From NCBI GenBank assembly GCA_030141605.1, contig JAQGDQ010001368.1, forward strand, positions 1 through 40,000: DNA of 40,000 bases, in the 5' to 3' direction. Shown here one piece after another: positions 22,568-33,599 of the stretch. Position 1 is the stretch's first letter, and each line of letters opens with the position of its first letter. The DNA is from Tubiluchus corallicola. Taxonomy: Eukaryota; Priapulida; Priapulimorpha; Priapulimorphida; Tubiluchidae. The position numbers and the translations under genes are program-made. The notes below the pieces were generated by a model. The model did not search any database. It worked only from the letters and a program-made list of their open reading frames with translations, and was not told where the DNA came from.

Positions 22568-23582
22568 ACATCCAAACATAGACTAGAAAAAAATTTATGT
22601 GATATGACAAAACTTTATTTTGCGCTTCTTATAAACTCATAGCTATAGCATTATTTCGTATTTACAAAAATTATTAATGTACAAATAATCACACTTTAAT
22701 TATATGCTTACAACTTAATCCTAAACGCACATTATACCAAATTGTAATAAGACAAACAATACAATATGGAATTTTTTTCGAAAAAGACACGATGTAATTT
22801 TCAGTAGGGGGGGAGGGGTGCAATTCGAAACAATTCATGAAAAAGTAGTGAATTGTTTCCATTGCATGAAAAATACCCTGTAAGAGCTTCAGATTATACA
22901 TTAAAACACAAAAATGTCAATTGACAATTCAAACAAGTTAAAGGAGAACCGGATGATTGTGTAAACACGAGTTCAGAATAAAGAATGCTCTAAAATATTG
23001 AAAACTACAATAACTTTTTTGAATCAAAGCTTAGATTAAATAATAATTACTTCAGATACTCAAATTTCGTCAAACTTTCAAAGCTACGCGCGGCTCTGTG
23101 AATCTACTAAGATTGGCAGTGGCGCCTTTTTGTCATATTCGCATGGCCGACAAATAGAAGGCGGTACCGTGATAACCGTGATCATGAACTGCAGTGCTAG
23201 TTTCTGACGTCATATAACGTAGAGCCCATTTTCGTGACATCATGCTTTTAAGGAGTACTGTAACACTTACGCAAATGTGCTTGACGCGCAAGGGAAGATG
23301 CCCGCCATTACACAAACTGTGGTTAGTTTCTGATGTAAGCAATAGCTGTGTTCGGTTAATGTTAATTAACTTTCTAAGCTAATTATTCAAATATAAGAAA
23401 CAACTGTTGACTTTTATAGGCATGAAAATGTATATTTTGGACAGTGAATTAAAATGAGATTGAGTCTAAACAATCGTCCGGTTTTCCTTTAAATAACAAC
23501 CGTAAAACACCGGTCTCAGACTGATAAATTTCTAAAAAAAACATTAAATTGATCTAAGTAAGATAAGAAATGACATTTTTAT
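22568..23582. other. non-genic spacer
   Basis: No gene recognised. A perfect CRE octamer TGACGTCA lies at 23205-23212 and a G-rich run at about 22806-22818. Confidence 0.45.
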
Positions 23583-24103
23583 ACAGCAGTCAAGATTTGC
23601 ATTACTGCATTAACTTTATACAGCAGTCAAGATTTGCATTACTGCATTAACTCTATACAGCAGTCAAGATTTGCATTACTGCACAACTTTATACAGCAGT
23701 CAAGATTTGCATTACTGCATAACTCCATACAGCAGTCAAGATTTGCATTACTGCATTAACTCTATACAGCAGTCAAGATTTGCATTACTGCATAACTTTA
23801 TACAGCAGTCAAGATTTGCATTACTGCATAACTCCATACAGCAGTCAAGATTTGCATTACTGCATAACTCTATACAGCAGTCAAGATTTGCATTACTGCA
23901 TTAACTCTATACAGCAGTCAAGATTTGCATTACTGCATAACTCTATACAGCAGTCAAGATTTGCATTACTGCATAACTTTATACAGCAGTCAAGATTTGC
24001 ATTACTGCATTAACTCTATACAGCAGTCAAGATTTGCATTACTGCATAACTTTATACAGCAGTCAAGATTTGCATTACTGCATTAACTCTATACAGCAGT
24101 CGC
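23583..24103. repeat. 36-37-bp minisatellite, about 14 copies
   Basis: The unit 'tacagcagtcaagatttgca' plus 'ttactgcattaactcta' repeats with two length variants ('cattaact' and 'cataact'). The alternating lengths keep plus frames open and give spurious ORFs. Confidence 0.96.
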
Positions 24104-24296
24104 TGTCCTTGGCCTCGTGATATTAATACGCAGGTTTTTGCTCTCGTTTTCCTATTTTCGCTTTCAGCTCGCTACGGAGTTTGCGCAGTAGGTTAAGCAA
24201 AGAGAAACAGACAAACCCAAGCCAAACATTAATTTTCTACACGAAGTCTTGGCGGTAGAACGCAGACATGCCAGAGAAAAATCAATACGTTCATTC

Positions 24297-24344
24297 TTGG
24301 CAAAATGCCAACCATCAATACAGTCGTTGTTGGCAAAGTGCCAA
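24297..24344. promoter_or_regulatory. pair of NFI-type palindromes
   Basis: TTGGCAAAATGCCAA at 24297-24311 and TTGGCAAAGTGCCAA at 24330-24344, starts 33 bp apart (about three helical turns). Both fit the nuclear factor I consensus TTGGC-N5-GCCAA. They lie about 0.7 kb beyond the stop of the 25058-25519 gene. Confidence 0.6.
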
Positions 24345-25057
24345 CGCGTCAAGGGTGCGGCGACTGCATTAGAGAAGTCGATATTCAACGCATTGCGCAA
24401 CATATAGATTATGTAATGAAAACGTAGTGCAACGGAAAGGATAAGAACTGGAAATCTTAAGTCAGAAAGTGAAATATGTTTGACATCAGAACACAACATG
24501 ATTTAGAATACTTGGAAATGTATAAAAAGCACAAGAAACAATCTTTACAAAACTTGGAGGTAGGCCTACCAAAATTACATACGAAAATATTATTAACGTA
24601 GAATCTGCCTGTTAAGATTCGCAAACGCTGAGAAACAACGAAAACACAATAATAGCTAATAGCTACATTCAACAAGCGTACAATATGTTTGAAAATAAGC
24701 TAGCAAAATATTTACAGTACAAAAGTTACGTGTTAACGGTAGTTGAAAACGCTTCTATTACAAAACAGCCAGGACTAAACCAACGTAAGGGAATCTCAGC
24801 CGCATCTCGGTGCAGAAGTGCACATTGAACATCCGTGAACCCGCATTGGGTCAAATTACAACGTGGCGTGCTGTACCAAGCCGGTCGAAAGCAGTTAGCA
24901 CGTCTAGAAAATGGCCGTTGCTCTATTTATACCGCGATTAGCAAACTACAGTATGCGGGTCAACAGTAACTCGTGTAAGCAATTAAGCGCTATTGAGTTC
25001 CACCCAAAAACCTTGAGAATTGAAACTGCTGGTAATTAATTTAGTCTAACGCATGAA
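24345..25057. other. non-coding, probable 3' flank of the first paralogue
   Basis: No exon was identified. It may include the 3' UTR of the minus-strand gene that stops at 25058; no clear minus-strand AATAAA was found near the stop. Confidence 0.4.
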
Positions 25058-25519
25058 TCATCTAGGGTTTTTGTCATTTGTGTGTTGTAGCGCATTTCTA
25101 ACTTTGCAGATTAGCAGAGAAAACCCTCTTTTTTCCCGAGGTGAATTATCCTGATTCTCGCTGTTGTCACTGTACGTACTGCATTCACTACTACTAGGAA
25201 CTCTCGTAGGTGTATTGACGGGACTTGCACACAAATCTGATTTTTCACTTGCTGTCCGTGGCCGTTCCGAAACCGTTCTCCTTCGCGAGCTCTCCGGTAT
25301 TGTTACTTGTTTAGAAGGCGTGCGAGGTTTTACAGTTCCCGGGTAGCTCATCTGTCTGGGCATGCCAGGCCCGCCGCGTTGAGCAGCCAAAACCAAGACG
25401 GCCAGCCTCTCCTTGCTTGCAGAATCGTTCGACTTTTTTGAGGAATTCGAGACGGTTCGGTTTCGCTTTGCACCGTATAAATCGTAGTTATTTTTCACGT
25501 GTGGCACCATGAATGCCAT
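25058..25519 (-). CDS. paralogue A: short Ser/Arg-rich protein, MAFMVPHVKNNYDLY family
   Basis: An apparently single-exon frame of 153 residues. I start it at the ATG of MAFMVPHVKNNYDLY because the paralogue at 31857-32267 starts at exactly the same sequence; the frame stays open 19 codons further upstream. Blocks shared with the paralogue are residues 1-15 (identical), 55-61 (RQMSYPG), 70-88 (KQVTIPESSRRRTVSERPR) and a C-terminal segment at about 132-144 (GFSLLICKVRNAL). RQMSYP fits a relaxed 14-3-3 mode-1 site (R-x-x-S-x-P), and RRRTVS fits basophilic kinase sites; these are inferences. There is no signal peptide or membrane helix, so a cytoplasmic or nuclear adaptor is likely. I do not recognise a named family. 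A minus-strand acceptor-like 'tttgttttatag' at about 25566-25577 means a 5'-UTR intron cannot be excluded. Confidence 0.82.
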   Translation of the reverse strand: MAFMVPHVKNNYDLYGAKRNRTVSNSSKKSNDSASKERLAVLVLAAQRGGPGMPRQMSYPGTVKPRTPSKQVTIPESSRRRTVSERPRTASEKSDLCASPVNTPTRVPSSSECSTYSDNSENQDNSPREKRGFSLLICKVRNALQHTNDKNPR

Positions 25520-25663
25520 AGCGAAAACTTGAAGTACAGCACAAAATATCACATCAATTACTCGACTATAAAACAAATAAAGTTAGTAAAAGCGATATGA
25601 AATGTGAAGATAATACTGTTAAACAGCACAAGCTACATTGGACAGCACTTCAGTCAATGAATG

Positions 25664-25760
25664 ATTATAATGCGCATGGGCAACCAGTAATGGCGGGGTT
25701 TTCTGCAGACGCTGAATTTCATTGGCTGGTGGTAAATTATAGTGTAGGCGCGATCACGTG
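25664..25760 (-). promoter_or_regulatory. core promoter of paralogue A
   Basis: On the minus strand: TATAAT (25669-25664), 150 bp before the ATG; CCAAT (25725-25721), about 52 bp upstream of it; and GTCACGTGATC, with its CACGTG E-box at 25755-25760. Order and spacing resemble those of the paralogue at 31857. The transcription start would fall near 25640. Confidence 0.6.
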
Positions 25761-25769
25761 ACACTTACT

Positions 25770-26148
25770 GTGCAAAATGTAGTTTAACTTCGCAATTTTA
25801 TTACAAATACCTTACAGAATACAGCAGCAATAAGTGGTAAAGTTTGCACATAGCACGAGGAGACAGACCTCAATCCTTCACAATAACTATTAATGCAATT
25901 AATAAAACAATTACACGTGAAAAAAGAAAAACAATTTTCAGACAAAAGAGTTTAAATTCATCACTGTCTATCGTCCTTAAGTGGAAGAAAAAAGAATGGA
26001 CAGTCATTGATACTTTTCAAATTTTGCAAGATGAACTGTAGGCACAAAAGTACGTAATCGCAGAAATCACACAGAACTGAAAATAAAAAAACATAAAGCA
26101 CTAATCACACTTAATAACGCAATAACACACATTTCACTGATTTAGCTT
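25770..26148. other. upstream flank of paralogue A
   Basis: AT-rich. A 65-codon open frame at 25844-26041 has no recognisable motif and is probably chance. Confidence 0.4.
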
Positions 26149-26684
<536 letters not shown>

Positions 26685-27100
26685 AAAATCTTTATTTGCC
26701 ATTTTAAAAACATTGACCATCATAATAAAAGACAGACAATCAGTGTTAGTTCATATAAAAACATACACTGTTCTGGGCAAATGCGTCTGCTGCAAGCTAA
26801 ACTATAAGTGCAACTAGAAATTCAAAAATAAAATATAAACTAGTTTAGTAAGGTCTAGGAAAAATGAAATTGTGATTTGAGTAAGTATCATCGTGTTCGT
26901 GTGTCGGATATTCAAAACGAGTCATTAAATGTTTTTTTTTAATTTAGACTTGAATATTGATAAAGAGCTGCTGTAAATCGTGCATTATAGCTTAACATTA
27001 AATTTTGTATGGCTATAAGAACAAACACCTAATTTCTAGAAAAATATTTTAAAAAATACGGAAAATGGAGGCAAATCGATGGTGGATTGAAAAGTAATTG
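26685..27100 (-). mobile_element. LINE 3' UTR (family shared with 36665 and 38490)
   Basis: Read on the minus strand it ends 'aaaatggcaaataaagattt' directly before (TAC)n. The preceding 110 bp match the plus-strand copy at 38490-38625 ('gacgcatttgcc', 'cagtgta', 'aactaacactgattg'). The left end and coding part are not visible. The right limit is uncertain. Confidence 0.72.
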
Positions 27101-28197
27101 TGGTTTCTTTTTTTAAAAGGATTTTTTGTTAATTAAAACTTACGAATGTAACATTGAATGACTTCAAAACATTGCTGGATAGGGTGAATTGCTGAGTGGT
27201 CACGGCATGTTAATGGACACGTTAGTTAATGATCAACATTAGGATGTTAATGTGAAAAAAGTCCAGCGCGAAGAAAAAGTGAAAACGAGGCAAAATAGTT
27301 CCGGAATAAGATCAAAACAACATCGCGAAAATAGACTGCATAAATTGACCTATCTACTGACTACATCTTCCAGCATCAACAGTCAACACTAAATGAGCAA
27401 CAGAGCATAACAGAAAGAGGGAGGGAAAGAGTTAACGTCACGGAATGCAGTAATTGGGCCATGACAGAATGTGGTAAACATTTCTGAGAATGTGGAGCAA
27501 AATAATGTCAGCAGCAACAATAACAACAAATCGCTTGAAATGAGGTTAGCCGTTAGCTGATGTTCTTATCTTTGTCCTACCAAGCTTATGCTTCATCGAG
27601 CACTTTTGCAAGGACATTTTATAACTTTCGACTGGTTTATTTAAAGTCTGGCGAGAACTTTTATTAAGAGACGCTAATGTCGCGATAAGAACTTCTTTAT
27701 CTGAGCAGCTGTAAACAAAATTATGCAAAAATTCCTTAAGTACACGGGTGAAAAATTTTCCCTGGCTAGCCAAGAGAAGAGATTGTTTGCTTTAGGCTTA
27801 ACTATAGTAAAAAAGCGCTCGATAAATATTTGAAGCGTGTCTAGACGTTTATAGACATGCAGTTAGAGACTTTAAGATCGTCCAATTGATAAGATAATGT
27901 ACTTCATTGATGTAGCTGAGCTATTAAAACTTGTCTGGGTAAAGAAAGTCTGTAAACTTGAGACTCATTCAAGGATTACTTCAAGAAGTGATAAGAAGTT
28001 GTGGCTGCACAGCAAAGAAATGTGAGGCGCTTGACACTTGCTTAAGAAGACCATTGGTAGCTCGGTAGTTGGTAATTCGGATCCACAATTAGATACTGTT
28101 AGTCTCAGTAAATGGACAATGGCATTTACAATTGGAAATAGTTATTATTTGATACTTTGGAATTATTATAAGAATTAACAAAGATATTTTTCTTGTT
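27101..28197. other. non-genic spacer between the paralogues
   Basis: No gene or element terminus recognised; the small minus frame at 27546-27773 has no familiar motif. Confidence 0.45.
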
Positions 28198-28885
28198 AAA
28201 ACACAAAAAACCTCCACTTACATAAAGCTTAAAAAGCGTCCTGAAATTTTATACCCCTTTCATATTGCCTTTTTACATGCAGGACTTGCGTCGACAGTAA
28301 CGCTGTATAAAACACGTAAATTTGAACTCCCACGATGACCGTTAGGCGCAGCCATTTTAATGGTAGGTCGTTTGAAACAAGTCTAGATAACATTGAGTAA
28401 AGTTTGAAAAAATAATCAGAGCATTCGTAGCGCACACGTCACTAACTAAATAAAATTTTAAATTACTGTATTTTGTCAATAAGATAAAAAATACGTTTTT
28501 GGTTAGTGAGTGGTGCACCCTGGAAGTGAGTCAGCGACATTTTACCAATTGGTGAAACATTTTAAATAATTAATAATTTTCTTTTCTAGTTACATAAATC
28601 TTTCCAGCAGGTAAGCGAAATGCTAAATAATAAACATTTGCATGGAAAGTTTTTTGGGACATAATTTAACATTTCCTTTTCTTCCCTTGATTTACGTTGT
28701 GCGTATATGACGTCATGTAATGGCGACTTCGGAACAGTATTGCGGGAGATTTAAAATAAAAAAAACAAAAATTCCCTTCAATGCGAGTACGATATGCGCA
28801 TGAAATTGCTATAAAGTAATATAGTTTTTTAAGGCGATTTTTCTGAAACCTACTTCAGGTATCTGTTTTCTTGCCCTTTAAGCAA
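28198..28885 (+). repeat. dispersed repeat R1, copy 2
   Basis: Matches 1576-2255 along its length with many small differences ('gttaggcgcagccattttaa', 'ataatcagagcattcgtagc', 'aaggcgatttttctgaa'). The CRE octamer TGACGTCA is kept at 28708-28715. It ends 20 bp before a 5S-like fragment. Confidence 0.88.
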
Positions 28886-28904
28886 TGATTGTGAAGATAT
28901 TTCA

Positions 28905-28966
28905 CTAGGCCATATCACGTTGAAAACACCGGTTTTCGTCTGATCACCGAAGTTAAGTAACGTAGA
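28905..28966 (+). repeat. 5S rRNA 5'-half fragment
   Basis: 'aggccatatcacgttgaaaa', 'caccggttttcgtctgatca' and 'ccgaagttaagtaacg' follow 5S rRNA from about its tenth base to box A, then stop. Unlike the repeat at 4976 it keeps the 5S 5' end and lacks the 3' half, so it is a separate fragment. Confidence 0.8.
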
Positions 28967-29430
28967 GTCTCCTGGATTGCTTGATTTGTTTCCAAAACGC
29001 TTCTCTTACGAAGGTTACACTTATTAAAACATCATGATCTTATTCGTTACTTAGGACAGTTCTTACCAATCTTCGTATCCAAAATTTTAGTAACAAAATT
29101 AGTAACTGTCTGAGTTACCAATTAACCCTCCTTTTAGGGACAGTCTCCTGAATTGTTTGATTTGTTTCCAAAACGTTTCTCTTACGAAGGTTGCACTTAT
29201 TAAAACATCATGATCTTATTAGTTACTTAGGACAGTTCTTACCAATCTTCGTATCCAAAATTTTAGTAACAAAATTAGTAACTGTCTGAGTTACCAATTA
29301 ACCCTCCTTTTAGGGACAGTCTCCTGAATTGTTTGATTCGTTTCCAAAACGTTTCTCTTATAAAGGTCGCCCTTATTAAAACATCATGATCTTACTAGTT
29401 ACGTAGGACAGTTTTTAGCAATCTTATCAC
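28967..29430. repeat. 176-bp tandem repeat, 2.6 copies
   Basis: Units begin 'gtctcctg(g/a)attg' at 28967, 29143 and 29319, exactly 176 bp apart; the third is cut short near 29430. The first unit begins at the base where the 5S fragment ends. Units differ by only a few bases, so the array is young. Confidence 0.95.
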
Positions 29431-29829
29431 TGTACCAATAAGCCATCGACTCGAAATTTTGTCGATGTGGCAATTACTTTGTGTTTCCCATCGTAACTTT
29501 GAATCAAGGAGACACTATCAGTGATCGCCGATCAGTAATCAGACCGTCAGTCCTTAATTGCCTCCTTGAACGTAGACGGTAAAGTAAAAGGCAGTACAAA
29601 GTTGACAAAGTGATAAACAGAACAGATTTTTCTGCCCTTGATGTAATCTTTACTCTGTAGATTAAGTTTGTACTATGAAAGTTTGAATTACCATGCGGTA
29701 AGGTCGCTCCGTCTGTGATTGTCATAAACTGTTTAATGGCGAATAGTGGACATTGTTATCAGTTATAGCATGTTATCAAAAAGCTGGCGACAGACTGACC
29801 ACCAGGGCTAGATTATCTTACAAGCTAGT

Positions 29830-30193
29830 TGTTGTGGAAATCGCTGGCATCTATTAGAATTAAATAGAACATTGTAGAATGTTCCGTTAGAATAATCGTC
29901 TTACCTTGTAGGATGTTCTAGAAAGAAACGTCTAGAATGTTCCCTGGCACCCTATATAAGCCGAAGCAGGCCACTGATACGCGGATTCGCACGGATTCAC
30001 ACTTACCCATTCTCTTGTATACTTACATTTTCAGATACACTCAAACGTTTTCCAGATTTTCACGTTTAGTGTTATCATTTCGCGTTCCTTCATACTTTTG
30101 TGTTGTAGAATTCTCGCTCAATAAACTAGTTTAATTTTATGAAGTGTTTTCTGGTTTTCTCTACGAGCCTTCCGAGAGAAACAAAACACAACA
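29830..30193 (+). mobile_element. solo LTR with heat-shock elements, TATA and poly-A signal
   Basis: Starts TGTTGTGG and ends CACAACA (inverted 7-mer TGTTGTG), flanked by the identical 5-mer CTAGT at 29825-29829 and 30194-30198. A U3-like part holds GAATGTTCC (29877-29885), TTCTAGAA (29916-29923) and GAATGTTC (29935-29942), all nGAAnnTTCn-type heat-shock elements. A TATATAA box follows at about 29953, and AATAAA at about 30119-30124. There is no internal domain or second LTR nearby, so recombination has left one LTR. 364 bp. Confidence 0.88.
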
Positions 30194-30239
30194 CTAGTAT
30201 AGGATGCAGCCCAGGGCCTGTCATCCCTCAAGCTTTAGT

Positions 30240-30548
30240 AACATTTGACAAAAAACTGCTTTTTTTACTATGGTTATGTTAAAATACGTGCTAATTTGGT
30301 TTTTGGGTAGCAATAAATGGTAATAAGCAGTGGTATTTCTTAAAGAATGTTCTTATTGACAAACAAAAGGTATTTTAGTTTATTTAAGGAATTTGCAATA
30401 AGTTTACTATGTAAATATTTACTTAAACGTATCACGAGCAAAAATGTTCAAGATGGTGCGGGCAAGTTATTGCTGGCTCCGTGTGAAGGGGCCCTTAGAT
30501 ATATTAACCTAGTGGCCCAGAAAGGTCATAATCCGGACCTGCTGACCA
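30240..30548 (+). mobile_element. hAT-related fragment (family shared with 38709)
   Basis: 'tacgtgctaatttggttt', 'gtggtatttcttaaa' and 'ttattgacaaacaaaag' match 38790-38880. The right end 'ggtcataatccggacctg' is an inverted CAGGTCCGGATTATG terminus of hAT type. The left terminus was not found. Confidence 0.55.
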
Positions 30549-31232
30549 TAGACAATAACTCCATCCTGTTGTTGTCTTCGCAGGGGCAACAATAACAATT
30601 GATATTTGTATTTATTTTTACTAAAAAATATATATATATGCCTTTGCAGTTGATAAAGATTTCTGCCAAGTTCTTATGCAGAACTAAACTGGTTCAATCT
30701 GCCTCGGACGAAACTTCATAACGTATGTTTGTATAAAATTTTCACATTAATCTTAGATGCATAATACTTATAATTAAATGACAAGAACAAGGAAAAACAA
30801 AAATATTTGTTATTATTTATTTTTTTATAATATCATTTTTACGTGTTTTCAACGGTGCCGTTTATACAACAAACGAATGAATACATTCAATGGTAATTTT
30901 GCACTATATACATAAATGTATTTTACACTAGATTGAAGAGAAGTACAAAAATAATATTGTAGGAAAGTACTTTAAACTACATTTTTACATTATCTAAATT
31001 AATTAAATTTTAAGTTGTTTTTCAAATTTCAAGCCATTTGTACGCATGATACATGTAATTTTTCAAAGCATTTGTCTTGCGTTTAAACAGTAAAAATAAT
31101 TTTTTGACTTTTTAATCTCGAGTAACGTAATACTAGTCACTCTCTTCACATTGTGCGCTGCACGTGACAATGTCAGTTCCGGTTTTCCTGCCGGACCCCT
31201 TGTATTGATTTCACGAATTCGCGGTATTACAG
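30549..31232. other. non-genic, possible distal 3' UTR of paralogue B
   Basis: AT-rich. The first minus-strand AATAAA noted below the paralogue B stop is at 30821-30816. If used, paralogue B would have a roughly 1-kb 3' UTR. Confidence 0.35.
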
Positions 31233-31247
31233 TTGGCAAGTTGCCAA
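31233..31247. promoter_or_regulatory. NFI-type palindrome
   Basis: TTGGCAAGTTGCCAA, about 0.6 kb past the stop of paralogue B. It mirrors the position of the pair found past paralogue A. Confidence 0.55.
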
Positions 31248-31856
31248 CATGCATGAGCGTACCATGACGTAGCATTTAGTGTACAGATCAATAGCCTTAC
31301 AACTCTGCAGGAGGCGGGTAAATTTCCACAGAATGGCTGTGAATTTTCTCATCAAACTATTTAAATCATACAGAGGAAACTTTATAAAACTATAATTTTC
31401 AACAGAAATATCGAAAACTATACATTTATCCGTATAAATGACAACAATTACAACATTATAGTGAAAGCTAATGAAAATGTTTAAATAATATTATAATTAA
31501 CTTATGTATACATTTCAATCCTAATTAGGCCATATGGTCAAATCAATTACTGCATGATTAACTGACCAATTTAAATCACATAATACTGCAACTAAGTTCT
31601 CATAGCTCTATACTCCAGCTGACCACAACATAGCGTTCTTTGAGCGCTTTTCCAAATGAAGAGACACACCATTCAGCTCTCCCGGGTTTTGCTCAGCCTC
31701 TCTGTTCTTTCTTTGGGGCACTTTAGCTCCACTTTGGTAGGTCTTTCCAGTCAAATTTCGTTCGATGCCTCACCGAAGTTTCCAATATACAGCATTTTAT
31801 CACAGATACAGACAGGACCTGGTTATGTACAAGTGAGGGAAGTCGAAGATTTCCCG
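31248..31856. other. non-coding, 3' flank of paralogue B
   Basis: AT-rich; a small plus frame at 31656-31865 overlaps the end of paralogue B and shows no motif. Probably 3' UTR (inference). Confidence 0.4.
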
Positions 31857-32267
31857 TTACGCTGAAATAGTCCGTGATTTCTTAGATTTCCTTCGGCGGA
31901 CAGCCCTACACAGTCGTGAAACAATACCGTCTGAAGAAGTCTGACCATCGTCACTCGAACTACTGCTCTCAGATGCCGTCTTGTGTCTTCTCAGGTCGCA
32001 CGGAAGTTCTAACGTCTCATCGGCAAAGCGAATTCTGGGTCTCTCGGACACTGTCCGTCTTCTAGAACCTTCTGGAACGGTGAGCTGTTTGCCGGAGGAC
32101 TTAGAACTGGAGCCCGGTAGGCTCATCTGTCTAGCTCTGATCTGTTTTTGCCTCTTCTGTAGTTTCTCGCTGCCACAAGAATCGTCGGACGAACAAGAAG
32201 ATGACGACCGATTTCGACCCGAATACAAATCGTAGTTGTTCTTAACGTGTGGAACCATAAACGCCAT
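31857..32267 (-). CDS. paralogue B: short Ser/Arg-rich protein, MAFMVPHVKNNYDLY family
   Basis: A single-exon frame of 136 residues in a good start context (AAGAATGGCG). Residues 1-15 are identical to paralogue A. A Ser-rich acidic patch (about 21-33) follows, then RQMSLPG (46-52), then KQLTVPEGSRRRTVSERPR (60-78), and a basic C-terminus (GIVSRLCRAVRRRKSKKSR, about 114-132). Directly after the shared block comes PRIRFADETLEL (77-88). R-I-R-F-A-D resembles the RVxF docking motif for protein phosphatase 1, and paralogue A lacks it. RQMSLP and RRRTVS look like 14-3-3 and basophilic-kinase sites. Together these suggest a phosphorylation-controlled scaffold or phosphatase regulator (inference). 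There is no signal peptide or membrane helix; the basic tail could be a nuclear signal. I do not recognise a named family. Confidence 0.88.
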   Translation of the reverse strand: MAFMVPHVKNNYDLYSGRNRSSSSCSSDDSCGSEKLQKRQKQIRARQMSLPGSSSKSSGKQLTVPEGSRRRTVSERPRIRFADETLELPCDLRRHKTASESSSSSDDGQTSSDGIVSRLCRAVRRRKSKKSRTISA

Positions 32268-32372
32268 TCTTATATCGCACTCTTTCTAACTTATTTCCAC
32301 TAAAAATGATGCGGCTATATCGAAATTCAAACGAGCTTTTCAGTAACTTCTCTGTAACGCTGCTAAATGAAT

Positions 32373-32490
32373 GACTGAATGACTCGTGCAGCCGGCTAGT
32401 TATAAAGGCTACGAGAGCATTTAACAACGCGCTAGCTGATTGGTTGAAAGGCGTCATGGCGGCAGTGACGTCACGAGTGACAGTCACGTG
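32373..32490 (-). promoter_or_regulatory. core promoter of paralogue B
   Basis: On the minus strand: initiator TCAGTC (32378-32373); TATAAC (32404-32399), 28 bp upstream of the initiator A; CCAAT (32443-32439) near -65; then a CRE TGACGTCA (32466-32473) and a CACGTG E-box (32485-32490). A CRE-like TGACGC is at 32456-32451. The compact set suggests an inducible gene, for example by cAMP or stress signalling. The ATG is about 110 bp past the start site. Confidence 0.75.
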
Positions 32491-32864
32491 CTCACGCAGC
32501 CGTCTAGTCTGCAACACGCGAAGTCGAAGGTGAAATCGTGCATCGACAATTCCACACGGATAAACCAGTAATGGAGTTTTTATAATTTAGAGATAAGACG
32601 ACAGATTTGTATCGGTGTATCACAGTGATGCACTCTCTGCTCACGACAACACAGCTGACACAAATTCAGTCTGATAGTTTGATAAAATGTGCGATTCGTA
32701 ACAGCTGCTGTTTTTGACTTTTGCAAAACTTTTAGGCCACAGATGTAAAGGATAAAACTGTCTGTTCGTGAATAATAATTTTTAACGCCCGTCCAATATT
32801 AACAAAAAAAAGTTGTCGAGCCTGGCTCTATTAACAATTTTTTTTGAAAGCAAGAGGATCAGTC
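32491..32864. other. non-genic spacer
   Basis: Upstream flank of paralogue B; nothing further recognised. Confidence 0.4.
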
Positions 32865-33530
32865 TTCTCTAGAGACAAAGTTAAGAAGTCTTGATGCACC
32901 TGTGATGGCTGTGTTTCTCTATAACTCAGAATTATGGACAATCAAAGCACAACACGAATCAGAAATTGGTGCATTTCAAAGAAGAAACTGCAGGAACATT
33001 CTAGAAATAAAATGATCAAAGAAAATGTCAAATCAGCAGCTGTATAATAAAGTCAAGGCAGAGGAACTGACAGTTAAAATCAAAGGAGAAGATTAAGATG
33101 GATAGATCATGTTATACGACTACCAGATGACACCCCATTAAAATTAGTATGTGCAGAAAGAAAAGAGACCACAAGATGGACAGCTGCTGACTTACATCAA
33201 TTTCATCCAAAAAGATCTTATCAACACACCATTAGATATCAGAAATATAGAGACATGGGAGGTTGCTGGTGACAGAGCAGCATGGAGTAAAGTGATCAGG
33301 AGGGTCACCTCCTAAGATGTGTCAGATGTTGTCAAGTTGTAAGATGTTGTCAGAAGACGTGTGGTCAATTTTGATGATGACCACGACGACGATGATGATG
33401 ATGACGACGACGATTCTACTTTCATCCAAAAAGACATGGGAGGTTGCAGGTGACAGAGAAGCATGGAGTAAAGTGATTGCAAGGGTCATGTCAGAGGACG
33501 TGGAAATGAATAAGTTTAAACTGTAGACAT
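32865..33530 (+). pseudogene. RTE-like LINE ORF2 C-terminus, broken and partly duplicated
   Basis: Frames read VMAVFLYNSELWTIKAQHES, FQRRNCRNILEIK, SNQQLYNKVKAEELTVKIK and RWIDHVIRLPDDTPLKLVCA. This is the familiar LINE C-terminal series 'LYNSExWT...FxRRxLRxIL...SNxxLYxxT...RxRWxGHVxRxPDDxP'. The end, ETWEVAGDRAAWSKVIRRV, is followed by a stop at about 33315. It then recurs as KTWEVAGDREAWSKVIARV (33432-33488) after a GAT/GAC-rich stretch at 33374-33415. Several frameshifts and stops; dead copy. Confidence 0.82.
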
Positions 33531-33599
33531 TTCGTAGTAAATTTTGCAGTTATTAATACACTATATAGTCGTATAAACTCAGATGGGGTCCAGTTGTAA

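Noticed and set aside
23583-24103. CRISPR-like regular repeat array
   Set aside because: Units are contiguous with no unique spacers and the genome is eukaryotic; it is a minisatellite. The same applies to the arrays at 1-940, 11436-11820 and 37667-37931.
25058-25576. Upstream 19-codon extension of paralogue A (start at MFYSRV)
   Set aside because: Paralogue B starts exactly at MAFMVPHVKNN; the extension is not conserved and probably lies in the 5' UTR.
31656-32235. Plus-strand frames of 69 and 84 residues
   Set aside because: They overlap the well-supported paralogue B in antisense and show no motif; shadows.
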